Shown here piece after piece: positions 36,018 to 46,963 of a stretch of 64,000 nucleotides of DNA (within the stretch, counting starts at the first letter, position 1; every line of letters begins with the position of its first letter). Source of the stretch: Hibiscus mutabilis (lineage: Eukaryota > Streptophyta > Magnoliopsida > Malvales > Malvaceae); assembly GCA_019671005.1 (NCBI GenBank), contig CM033745.1, forward strand, positions 13,382,921-13,446,920, in the 5' to 3' direction. A model generated the notes under the pieces. It saw nothing but the letters and a program-made list of their open reading frames with translations. It made no database searches and was not told the origin of the DNA. A program made the position numbers and the translations under genes.

Positions 36018-36073
36018 CACGAACAGCAACTGACTTCCTTAGGCAAGAAAGGTTGAGTATCATACAATGAATT

Positions 36074-36302
36074 TGTTGAGAAACAAGACAAACGGACAGG
36101 AAATTAAACAAGCAAGAACACAGGATTTTAACGAGGTTCAGCAATGTGCTTACGTCCTCGGGGAGCAATGAGCGGCTGTTCTTTTCTTATTAACTTGATA
36201 ATAAAATTAGGTTACAACATAATGTGCTTCCGTTCGCTCGCTCGCTCACTCCCGCTCCGCTCCAGCATCTGTCCTTTACCGGTATATAAGCCATACTTAA
36301 TA
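36074..36302. mobile_element. LTR-like insertion inside the 5' LTR of copia element 2
   Basis: Comparison with the undisturbed LTR at 32154-32364 shows a 229-bp interruption flanked by a 5-bp duplication GAATT (36069-36073 and 36303-36307). The insert starts TGTTGAGAAAC and ends CTTAATA, a weak LTR-like inverted terminus, and contains GATTTTAACGAGGTTCAGC, a sequence style common in short plant LTRs. It is probably a solo LTR or a small non-autonomous retroelement. Confidence 0.65.
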
Positions 36303-36516
36303 GAATTAAAGAACAAACTGAAATTTTATGAGGGGTTTTAGATTCATTAAATGGCTGATTTACAGAGGGATAAGAGAGCTTCTTTTATAGCGAAAGAAGA
36401 AGCTCAATGCATAAGCAAAGGTGCATTCTAACTGATTACAGTTAACGTAACTGCCTTATCAAAAACTAACAGAACAACTGCTTTCAGAGTGGCTATCTTC
36501 TGGAAACCTTCCAATA

Positions 36517-37723
36517 ACAGATTTGTCTGATCCAACCATTTCCCTTCTTACAGAAGACAGTGGGGCCTGCTCGACGTTGATGTTGGCTGAACTAGGAAGT
36601 CGGAACCGAGAAAGGAGGAATAGTTGATCAGAATCAGGTTACAAATGTTGTGGTTGTTGCCTTGGCCCCTCCTGTGAGGATGAAAATAATATCCCTCTAA
36701 GTCTCTGGTGTTAGATGAAGCATATTGGAATATATGTGTCCAAGACAAGAGTTGCAAAACTCCAACAAAGGACTGGTCCACTCCAGTATTTCATGGCTTG
36801 TTTACAGCTCATGAGGGAGGCCTGATTTCCCCCTGCATACAGGATACTTGTGATAGAGAGGTGTCATTTTGTTTATGAAGCCCTCTTTCTATTTACTAAA
36901 TGAACTCAGCCTGTGTCGGATGCCCACCGGCAACTCAAGTCCCCACACCGGACCATTCTCTTTATACATAACCCACTTACACTACTCTATATTTTCTGCT
37001 TAGGAATAACATCACCAATATGTTCAACTGAGTGAAAAACTATAAACCCTTACTGTATCACTCAATATCCACAACATAAGTTTGTGAGATAGCTGTGTAC
37101 GATTACGATAATTGTGTGGCAGACGTAGAATCCTGGTATCTGTACGCGCTCATCGACAATTTTAGTTTCCGGTCATTTTAATCCAGCAACATAACATTGG
37201 GCGAGGCACAGAATTACTCTATTCGGTTCACCTACTCCTTGCCTGGAAGTGTCCTGGCCAATGTTAGTCACAAAGGTAATATATGTTGCCAAAAGAGGCT
37301 GCAGATACAGTAAATTGCACCCGGAGCAGACCTGGTAATGAAGCCCCATTTGCATGTACGCTTGATATGTATATCATACTCTTATTCACAAGCAGTAGCG
37401 TCGCTCCATCTTTCCGTTCACCAAACAATTTCTGGCTGCAGATTATCCATCATACACAAATGAATACACAATCTTTTCAGGCCAGCAGACATTTCTACTA
37501 AAAGAATAATGTAGAGTTCGAAATGAGAACGATTTAGCTCCGTATACAACATCTACATTCCATCATACCTTCACATATCCCGAAGAAATGCACATGAATT
37601 ACAACTAGCTAAATTCTCGTAAGCCTAATATCAGTTCTTCGAAGTTGTGATTTTTCTGGTTTTGGATGAATTATTACACCTCTAATGCTGCCAATCTGAA
37701 GCAAACGTATGGCGAATGGCAAC
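36517..37723. other. intergenic, no gene seen
   Basis: Mixed-composition sequence without a recognisable ORF. It may be decayed gene or element sequence, but nothing in it allows a call. Confidence 0.4.
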
Positions 37724-37915
37724 TTACAGAGTTACAGTTATAGCACATGAATCATACAGTTCCCACGCCTCCACCAACTTTAGGCGCCACGCGCAAGTCC
37801 GATGGACAAGTGCAGTTGAGGTCCAATAAGCAACCTGTGGCGCTACAGTTCTCGCATCGGCAGATTTGTAGCCGTCGACTAAGCTGACGACATAAAAGTC
37901 TATTATTGAAGACAT
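37724..37915 (-). pseudogene. thaumatin-like protein fragment, frameshifted
   Basis: The frame reads DFYVVSLVDGYKSADAR, matching the DFYDVSLVDGYN signature of thaumatin-like proteins, and then goes out of phase. In the next frame NCSATGCLLDLNCTCPSDLR continues the same family sequence. Only this internal part of the fold is left, with no start, signal peptide or C-terminal half. It sits on the same strand as the intact gene at 24-25 kb, with both copia elements between, so it is probably the relic of a tandem duplicate. Confidence 0.75.
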
Positions 37916-38615
37916 AAAGATTGGAAATTGAAGGAATTTGAAGTTACAGAATTGGCAAAAAAATAAACCTAAAGAACTTTACTTTTCTTGGAGAGTACAT
38001 AGCAGTGAGAGTGGGAGTTGAAGAGTGTGATTGTGGGGCTTTAGCCTTTTGGTTTTGGGCATTTTCAAGTTCCTTACTTTCAAGTTTCTGCTAATTTTTA
38101 TATTGGAAGCTTTGATCTAATCTGGTTTGTGATTGGTTAAACTTAAAACTCGAATGCTTGCCTTTGTTCAAATAAACTAGCAAGTAAACCCTGTTCTTGA
38201 TTGGAATGTTCATTTTGGTGGTGGTAAAATTTCAGTGCCCTGTTTTGCCAAAAATGCTTGCCTGAAGTAACCTATTGTAAATTCGGTATGGTAGATTATC
38301 CGCATAGGCCAACTGAAGTTGCATGTAAAGGCACAAAATTTTCAATAACTCAAAGCTGAAGCAATAAGCATATATATAAACATGGAGATCTCTAAAGTGA
38401 AAGTTGTTTCAATTCTTCAACTGGAAGTAGTGATATTTATGTGCCGAAAAAGATACCAAATAGAAAAGGAAAACGATTTTCTTGACTCACAAGGAAACAG
38501 GTCTTGCACATGAATTGATGTACTCACAAATAGAAGTGCATCTGTAATAACAGAACCATAACACTCACGAATGGGAAGTGAGCTGATTATTTCTAATGTA
38601 TTTCGATTTTTCAGG
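37916..38615. other. intergenic, no gene seen
   Basis: Probably the upstream remains of the thaumatin-like fragment plus the 3' flank of the Myb-like gene. No ORF is recognisable. Confidence 0.4.
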
Positions 38616-39638
38616 TCACGATGCTTGCCATAGAGACCTCAACCAAATCAAACGTCGAGGCCCTTTGATCGTCATGAATGCAATTGCGTTCTTATCGGCT
38701 TTGAGAATGTTGACAGACTTTGTAAACTCAGCATCATCCAGTTCTTCTAAATGCTGCAACTCCTCCAGGCACTTCTGATACAATGTTCTCTCATTTGATG
38801 CATCTATTTGTAAAGCTCTCAACTTGACAGCTGAAAATATCTCGTATATGGCGTTCTCTATTGTCTCACCTGCATCATAGCATACCCTTTTCTTATGAGA
38901 TGAAGCTCTTGGAGTAACGGGCTTTCGTTTCTTCGGTTGTTTGTCACTTATTCGAATTATCGAATCAGAATCAAGGGTACCCTCAACTACTTGTGCAGGT
39001 ACATTTGTTGGCTCTGAAGACCGAACCGTCTCAGTGTTGCTATTTCCCTCTTCAGTTATCATTTGAACTGCGTTCGGAACATATTTGCCCGTAGTTCTTT
39101 CACCTGCACCACATGTAAAAGAATATACAGCAAAAGTGTAAACAAGTTTCATGCTTTTAACCAAAACACACAATCTCTATTGATTTAGAAAGCAACATGT
39201 GGCCAAATAGTCATGTCTCAAAGTTATTTTACCTTCGAATATGATCGACATTTGTTTATACAGAGGAAAGCTCTTGCGTCGGAAGGGTCTTGCTTCACTT
39301 CGTACCGCAATATAGTTGTCCCAAACTTTGTCATCAGCTACAACCATTTGTCGAGTTTCATCCCAACTGAATCCATTATGTCCGAGTAGGGTTTTAACAA
39401 CACCGTAATCTTTCTTCATCACATTGTAACGGTTTTTTATTTGGTTTTCTTCTAGATTCATGCTAAACTTTTTGTTGAAATCACGCGTAACAGACCGGAT
39501 AACTTCATTCTTAAATTCATTATAGGCCGTTCTCCCACAATTGTGCTGTTCAATGAAAAGATCAACCAGAAACGCATCCCGTGACAGAGTCCATTCCGCT
39601 TTGGCTCTACATAGCACTCCTTCCTGCGTTGCAGACAT
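38616..39638 (-). CDS. Myb/SANT-like DNA-binding protein (LIMYB-like)
   Basis: Two exons, 39638-39233 and 39103-38616, join in phase at a GT-AG intron to give 297 residues. The N-terminal half (about residues 12-110) is a Myb/SANT-like trihelix-type domain: AEWTLSRDAFLVDLFIEQ, then NQIKNRYNVMKKDYGVVKTLL and GFSWDETRQMVVADDKVWDNYI. A basic nuclear-localisation-like patch (KQPKKRKPVTPR, SSHKKRV) separates it from a C-terminal helical region (NERTLYQKCLEELQHLEELDD). This layout matches plant L10-interacting MYB-domain-like proteins, whose characterised Arabidopsis member represses translation genes in an antiviral pathway. Many relatives are uncharacterised and the group is related to harbinger-transposon partner proteins. 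The frame is intact throughout. Confidence 0.8.
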
Positions 39639-42600
39639 CTGGACCGTGTTTGCTAGATTTCTTAAGCCGAGGTTTGCAGAAAGAATGTATGAAGAATAAC
39701 ATAATCAATAGGCTTACATAAGTAAGCTGTTATACTGAAGTATGTTTGAAATCAATTGAGCTAGTTTTTTATCCAAACACAACATGAACATACAAGTCGG
39801 TAATGAAACGATGCGGTCTGGTTCGACCTAATCAGATCAGAACTTATACTATATATGTCATCGATCTAAATCATAACTATTGTTTCTTTGAAGGAGTGTT
39901 AAGAACCACTTCACATTACAATATGTCCTATGTGTATATAGCAAATGCAAAAGTTAGTGCAGGCAAAGATAGTAACAAAATTGAAAACAACGTTCTTCCA
40001 ACATCAAGCCCATCCAAACTAAACCCTGTCCGGCAATTGATAATTATAAGGTTTATCGGCGTATCCAATCGTATCCCTTCATACTTATAAATTCAGCATC
40101 CAATCGTATCTAACCAGACCAAGATAAGAGAAACAATAGAATCCAAATATGCATAAAGCTTTATGATCAGTCGGATATCAGAAGGTTGACATGACAACCC
40201 AGAAATGTTAACATGCAAAAAGGAAAGAAAAAAGCAGGATATTTTCTTGGCACATTTTCTAAGGAAACAAGCAGAGAATAATGGTTGGTATCTTTTGACA
40301 GTACCTTTGTTAAAACTGGTCAGTGACAAGAACTCGGGGTTCGCATGATAGGGAAGTTAAAACAACTTTTAAGACAGAGGAACCGCTGAAATGGAAAGTG
40401 GAACACAGAAAAGAACAAATGAGTTGTTGCAGAACTAAGTGTAATGCGATCCGGTGGACTATACTTATAAATGGTAATCTAGCTTACTCACTCAATCACC
40501 TGTCGCCACGTCAGACATTGCTGGTCTTAGCCGTTAAAATGTTTGACTCGTGTTCTCGACTTTATGGCTCACATTACATCATAATGAATTTTGGGTTTTA
40601 GGTTTAAGACTTTTATATAATTTGTGTATTAAAATATAATTTAGATATTACAATTAAGTTCATGTGTCTTAAGATGAATACCATTCACTTTTTCACTAAG
40701 ACACTTGTTAGGTTCAAGATGTATTATTATTAATTTTACTTAATACATAAATTCTATATAGTCCATGAATCCTTAAATCAAAGAGAGGCAACCGTACTCA
40801 AGTATATTTGAACGTATTACCTTCAAAATATATCAACTGAATTAAAATCGACAAGTCTGTATTATTATCAAATGATAATAAACATCAAATCCTAAATTCA
40901 ATACTTTACAACCCTTAGCTTATAAAAAATTATATATAATCTTAACCCTTGTAATATATGAGTGAAACAAATTGTGAACCCTGATCTCACTGCACAATAA
41001 GTTACATTGAGTTTAGGTGAAATATTTTGTAATGTATTTTCCACTCGTTGGGTTTAGGAGTTTCAATAAAATCAGTGAGATCCCCTCGCAAAGCAGCAAG
41101 ACATAGGGTCAATTCAAAGGCCAATAAACACAAAAAAGAACCTATTGAAATACTTTTCTTGTGCTTTGAAATCTCCCCCCATAAATGCAGCTTTAATTCA
41201 TATTGAAAGTACATTAACATAGAACAGAACAAAAAAGTAAAATAAAATGACAAATATTTTCTCAGTATAAGATTCTTTCAGTCCCACAATTTGCTTCCAA
41301 AATGGAAGCCAATAAAGTAAAAGCCACCCATCATACTGTTTGTTCATAAAAATGGCCTCTCAAAACCAATAATTTCTGCAAACCAAAATAAATACAGGGT
41401 GTCTGAGTGAAGCATAAATGGAGTTGACCACTAATTCAATCTGTTTTGCTTTGCAATGTCACCTAGTCAATGCAGGTTTCCAATCCCTTTATGATTATGT
41501 ACCCTAAAGAAATACTACTACTTCAAGACCAAAGGGAACTAGTGCTTCACTCACTTGTGAGCCTTCAGCATCATTGCAGAAAAAAACCATAATTAAAAGT
41601 TTAAAGAAGGGTCAAAGTCTGGTTCTAGTGTAAAAGTGGGACAGTGGTGATTGCCGACGTCTTAGACGATTCATTTCTTCTGATTTAGATGGAGAGTCGT
41701 AGTGAATGATGATAGTTGAGAATATCATAGAAAAAGATGTAATATTCTGATTTTACTTGGTCAAATATTACTTGGGAGGATTGGTGATCTCGTAAGTGAT
41801 TATATTAGTGGAGCTTCCGATGGATGTCAAGTCTATGTTTTATTGGACATGGTGGGCTAGACAGATTTAATAACTATCTTCTCGGGGCACAATGGTTCTT
41901 TAATAAGGATGTGACTAGGATTGAGGGTTTAGAGTAAATTCATAATTATTCTAATTAGTGGTCAACTTAACCAAGGTAAAACCAATTTTCTTATGCGTAG
42001 GATAAGAGCTCCTCCCAGGACCACCGTAGATCTGTCTCTGGGTGTGACATGGAGATTCCGGAGGTTTCTATGAACTCATGGCTAGTCAGATACGAGCGGA
42101 GAAATGTCGTGCGAAAAGAACAGAGTACATAGTAGGTATAACAACTCTAATATCATGTTAACCAGAGTTACATGGGTTAATGTTAGTCATAAATGTGGTT
42201 GGAGGAGCAAAGCAATCATGATCTGATTTTATTCTGGTGGTGTAAAGAGAAAACAAAGCCGTTTGCTTGTTCTTCTAATCATAGTTTTGAGGGAAAGATG
42301 ATTGATCATTGTAGGTTTGACTTGTGCTCTTATATTAATGAAGTGTTTGCATTCAATTTCAATATCCTTTGGCCGGCGTGCTGGACTTAAACTTCATGCT
42401 GCATCATCAACTGGGGTTTGTTTGTATTTGTGCTCATTATTAGGATGACATGAAATCAACACTGTTTTCACCTTTGTTAACCAGAATTATCACAAATGAT
42501 TTTACTTTTCTTTTGTCTTATGGCCCAAACCCTAATCACCTGGTCACCTCCACCACAACCAGAATACAAAATTCATCACAAATGGCATGCATTGTCAAGT

Positions 42601-43997
42601 CTCAAATTTATCAGAATCCGTTACGTTAATATTCGAATCTCAAACTTACTCGATTGAAGCGGGGTATGTGACTGTCACTATCTAGTGATGATTTGCTTTG
42701 AAATTGCATTGTAAGCAAACACAGTGATCAAGTCGTCAAAAACCTATTCAAACAACTAGTTTACTAACTTCACACTGAAATCAAACTGAGAGATCAAATG
42801 GAGAAAACACTTGGATTGTCTGATTATTACATGTCTAGATCATGTTGGAAGAAAGAATAGGAAGCAATAGGGTGGTAAGCAAATGGTCAAGGAGACAGGG
42901 TTGCGGAGACAATGTTTTGAGGTCCCAGTGGCCAGTGGGTGTGAAAAAAGCACATGTATTATGTATATGTATGATTCATCAGGGAATGGCTTAGCTGCCC
43001 AAACAGACCCCATGAATATGTAGCACTGCTTCTAAACAAAATGTTCTCTCTTTTCCCCCCATCTTTTTGTCCCTGCAAAGTCATGCTTTTATCTAATTAT
43101 ATATATCAACATTCAACACAATGTTGATGGGTTTTTGTTTTTGCAAATTAATTAGAAAGAAGAGAAAAAATATATAGTTCTTTGTTTATGGGTCAATTTT
43201 TTGAATAAAAATCTTTTGTCTTTTTCGATGTTTTTATTATGTTCCATACTAAAAAATATATTTAGTGTTTATTGTTAAGGTTTAGGGTTAGATATTAGGA
43301 TTATGAGTATTGAATGTATATTATATTTTTAAGGTTTATGATTTAAAATTTAATGTTAGAGTTCAAAATTTAATTTTTCAGTGTTAAAATATAGAATGAG
43401 GCGCTAAAAAAGAATAAAGGATTTTTATTCCAGTTTTCCTGACACCTTGGAGTTTGATATATTTTATAGGGTTAATGACATTAGTTGACATACTTGTTTT
43501 ATTGGCAAGTACGAATAAATATATATTTTAGTAATTCGATATTTATTTTTTAATTAGATATCTAAATTTAATTTTTTTTATTTCAATTGATACTTGAACA
43601 TAATTTTTGATTCAAAATAAATTATTTTCCGTAAGTATCAATTTGCAAGAAAGAATACTAAAGAATTCCATTTATCTTTAATTAATATTAAAAAATTAAT
43701 ATATGAAAAATGATAAAAGTACACATCCAAAATGTGTAGTCTAACCAAAAGAGAGAATGTTTGTATGTTTTTACCTACACTTGGCAAGGTGAATAAAAAA
43801 TATAAAAAATGTTGCAGACTACTATAAATTATAATTAAAAAAAATACAAGTGCATCGGGGAGAAATCAATCACAATTATTTAAATAAAATAAGTCCCTCA
43901 TTTCCAAGAGCACATGAAACATGATCTAACAAGTTTCCCAATGGATTTTTCTGCCACAGTCCATTTATATGTCCTAAGTACACATTACATAAAAAAT
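39639..43997. other. intergenic, no gene seen
   Basis: No recognisable protein. Promoter-type sequence of the Myb-like gene lies just above 39638. The remainder is AT-rich with scattered short ORFs (for example 40323-40601 and 42193-42390) that have no similarity I recognise. Confidence 0.45.
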
Positions 43998-44779
43998 AGG
44001 TTAAATTGTGAATTTGGTGCCTTTGCTATATTTTAAATTTGGGATTTAGTCCCATACTTTAATTTTATATGATTTAGTCCCTCTACTTTTGTAATGTCAT
44101 TGTTGATTCTGTTCGAGAAATGTTATTACTAATTCTATTCGAGGAATGTTCGGGTAGGATTGAGAGGTAAGAACCAGAAAAGTGAGATGAGACCAGAACA
44201 AGGTAGCAAATGCCATGGCGGCTACGAGTCGAGGTGGGCCGATTGGTGAAACAATTTATAGCTCTCCCCCGAGTAATGTGAGGGAGCTTATTCAGAAATA
44301 TCTTCAGATTTGCTGGTAAACATGTTTCTGTATGAACCAAAGAAACTCCTTCAGACTTATCTTGTTGACATATAAACGGGTGAAAAGACCACTTCACTCG
44401 CTCTCGTTTTTAAAATTGGGAAAATTTTGCCTATCTAAAATGGAGCAATTTAGTCCTATTAATTTCGAAAATGTAAATTTAATGTTTTCTGCCAATTTTA
44501 CATAATTTTATTGACATGATAGCTGATTTATTCTTTGGTGTTACACATTATGTTAATATTATAGAATTAGGGTCATATCGACTTAATGTATGGACATTGA
44601 ATGCTAAACCATATCAGTCAAAATTATATTAAAATTGATGGAGGACATTAACACCATGATTAATTGTCCTCAATTGCTCACTATCAAATTTGTCAGGGAC
44701 TAAAATCCTGTTATTTTTTTTGAAAGGGACTAATTTACTCAATTTTAAAATTGACAAGGACCTAAAAATCATTTTACCT
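43998..44779. repeat. possible MITE-like repeat with degenerate inverted ends
   Basis: The left end AGGTTAAATTGTGAATTTGGTGCC and the complement of the right end AGGTAAAATGATTTTTAGGTCC are similar, and both are followed by TTTAGTCC-type sequence. No target duplication is visible. The ORF at 44083-44397 lies inside and is unlikely to be a gene. Confidence 0.4.
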
Positions 44780-45543
44780 ATATATTATTCAAATGTATGG
44801 TTTTAAGAAAGATCTAGATCTATGTCATTATTTTAAGAAATGTTAATTATTTTTTTAATATATTAGTATGATTATATGTTCATATGTTTTCTTAACTATT
44901 TGATAACGCATACACATCTTACACACATGTGTTTGAATCCGAGTCTCCTAGAATATACTTCGTCCATTTTTTTACTAGAATCACTCGTTGGATTCAAAAT
45001 GTTAACTATTTAGAGTAACTAATGATATTATAAAAAATAATATAACAAATAGAAAGACATTAGATTGTATAAATTTAAATATAATAAGATCAAAATCATA
45101 ATTCGAACTTATTGATTTAAGTTAAAATCAAGTGTGCAATTGTTGTATAATAAATAGTTGATTATATAGAGAGAGAGAGAGATACATAATGGAATTTTTG
45201 GTATTAATATCCCAAGAAATTAAGCAGAATAATAATAGAAAGCAGTAATCGAAGTACATCCATGTGAAGGGGAATGGCCATGTGATAAAAGCAACTTTCA
45301 TCTCCATGTAAAGCGACCACGCCCGTTTGGGTGTAATCATTCCCTCTACTTTCTCTCTTTCTATTCTCGATGTATCTATTTAAATGAGTTTAATGATTAA
45401 TCATTTATATTATGTTGGTCTATATAAAAAAAGACGTTGATCATAAATTTTAAATTTATATTTAAGATAAAAATCGGGTTTTCGACCGCTTATTAAAATA
45501 AAAAAATTCTTTTATTATTTCACTTAAAATTGTGATTCATTTT

Positions 45544-46061
45544 GGGTAAACTACAATGGGGTCATTCAATTATGAGTAAAGTTACATTTGGGTCACCGAA
45601 TTATTAAAAGTTACATTTGGGTCATGGAATTATTAAAACTTACATTTAGGTCACTCAATTATGGGAAAGGTTACATTTGGGTCACCCAATTATTAAAAGT
45701 TACACTTGGGTCACTCAATTATGGGTAAGGTTACATTTGGGTCACCCTTCGTATTTAAAAAATATATCAGTTTATGTATTAGATTAATTAATGATTTCAA
45801 ATGAAGTACCCTAGTGTTAACCAGAGTATACGAAGTAATTTGGAAGAAAAAAATGATGAAATTGATGTATTTTTTTTAAATATAAAGGGTGACCCAAAGT
45901 AACCTTACCCATAATTGAGTGACCCAAATGTAACCTTTAATAATTGGGTTACCCAAATATAACATTACCCGTAATTGAGTGACCCAAATGTAACTTTTAA
46001 TAATTGTGTAACCCTAATGTAATCTTATCCATAATTGAATGACCTCCGTTGTAGTTTACCC
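45544..46061. mobile_element. Mutator-like MITE with long inverted repeats
   Basis: It begins GGGTAAACTACAATGGGGTC and ends with the near-exact inverse (GACCTCCGTTGTAGTTTACCC). Both arms, over 150 bp each, consist of repeats of a unit like TTACATTTGGGTCACYCAATTATG. A 9-bp target duplication with one mismatch flanks it (ATTCATTTT at 45535-45543, ATTAATTTT at 46062-46070), which indicates the Mutator superfamily. The transcript of the arms would fold into a long hairpin. There is no coding capacity. Confidence 0.85.
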
Positions 46062-46070
46062 ATTAATTTT

Positions 46071-46794
46071 CCATCATCTTTTATTATGTTAATCATTTTG
46101 TGCCCCTATGCACCTTGTTCTTCTATCATTAGCCCTCCACAAATGTTTCATTTGATATTCAAAATGTTATTATCATTGTGGAGTGTGCTTTTACTCGTCA
46201 TAATAGATGTCATTAGTAGAGTTTGTGTTAAAAATAGAAATTCTGTATTAGATGATAACATTTATTTATAATATTCATTTTATATTAAATTTAATAATTG
46301 ATATTTTTAACCCTATAAATGAAAACATTTTATATTATACACAATAATTTAGTATGCCATGAGATACGGAAATTATTGTATAATTATTATTATTTTATTT
46401 ATTCACTAGTATCTAACTCATTGATCGACTAATCAGATTGCTTAAAGGATGTAGTATTTCATCCCATTTGACCAAAAGTTTTATCCTCATCAGTCGACCA
46501 AATGTAGTATTTGTTCATAGAGACACACTTTATAGACAAAATAATTAAACTTGAATCTCTTAGGATAACATCATTCGTTTTTCAACTTAGACTACTTTTT
46601 GGGTTATTATTATTATTATTATTGTTATTATTATTATTATATAAAATATAACTTTATTAATATTTAATGAACAAAGCTTGTTTATAAGCTCTAAAAAGTG
46701 CAAACCTCACTCTCTAAAATACCTTTCAAACACAGCTTTTTTTTTTTCTTTCTTTTTTTCCATCCTTCGAGAAGCCCTCCCCACTAGCCTTGAA
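46071..46794. other. upstream region of the auxin carrier, no gene seen
   Basis: AT-rich, with a (TTA)n microsatellite near 46605-46640. Confidence 0.5.
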
Positions 46795-46802
46795 CTGCAG
46801 CT

Positions 46803-46818
46803 ATATCTATATATACCC
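46803..46818 (+). promoter_or_regulatory. candidate TATA box of the LAX gene
   Basis: A TCTATATATACC-type sequence lies about 150 bp upstream of the ATG, followed by a C/T-rich leader. Positional inference only. Confidence 0.4.
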
Positions 46819-46963
46819 TCTATATCTCTACTATTTCTTCATCGTCTTCACTTCACTAATCCTTTTCTTACATTGAAACAACACTACCCAGTTTGCCATT
46901 AGAGGGAAAAAAACTGCAGGGAAGATAAAAGCACAACTTAAGTCTTAAGAGTGTGAGGAAGGG

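Larger units (their letters stand above)
32154..36516 (-). mobile_element. second Ty1-copia element, decayed, opposite orientation
   Basis: The LTRs are at 32154-32364 (3' LTR) and about 36052-36516 (5' LTR, enlarged by an insertion). Both start TATTGGAAGG on the minus strand, and the left one is preceded by a purine-rich AAGCGGGGAGCA. Coding remnants in copia order read from 36017 down to about 32365, with many stops and frameshifts. Its Gag and Pol resemble those of copia element 1 (same FTNKK-LDEMNFLL start and VRSYRLEKLLTGAL), so the two belong to one lineage. The elements lie tail to tail, less than 200 bp apart. I found no target duplication. Confidence 0.88.

Noticed and set aside
42193..42390. 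65-residue ORF with several Trp and Cys
   Set aside because: No family recognised, no splice or promoter context, and the surroundings are non-coding.
44083..44397. 104-residue minus-strand ORF
   Set aside because: It lies inside a MITE-like repeat and shows no recognisable domain.
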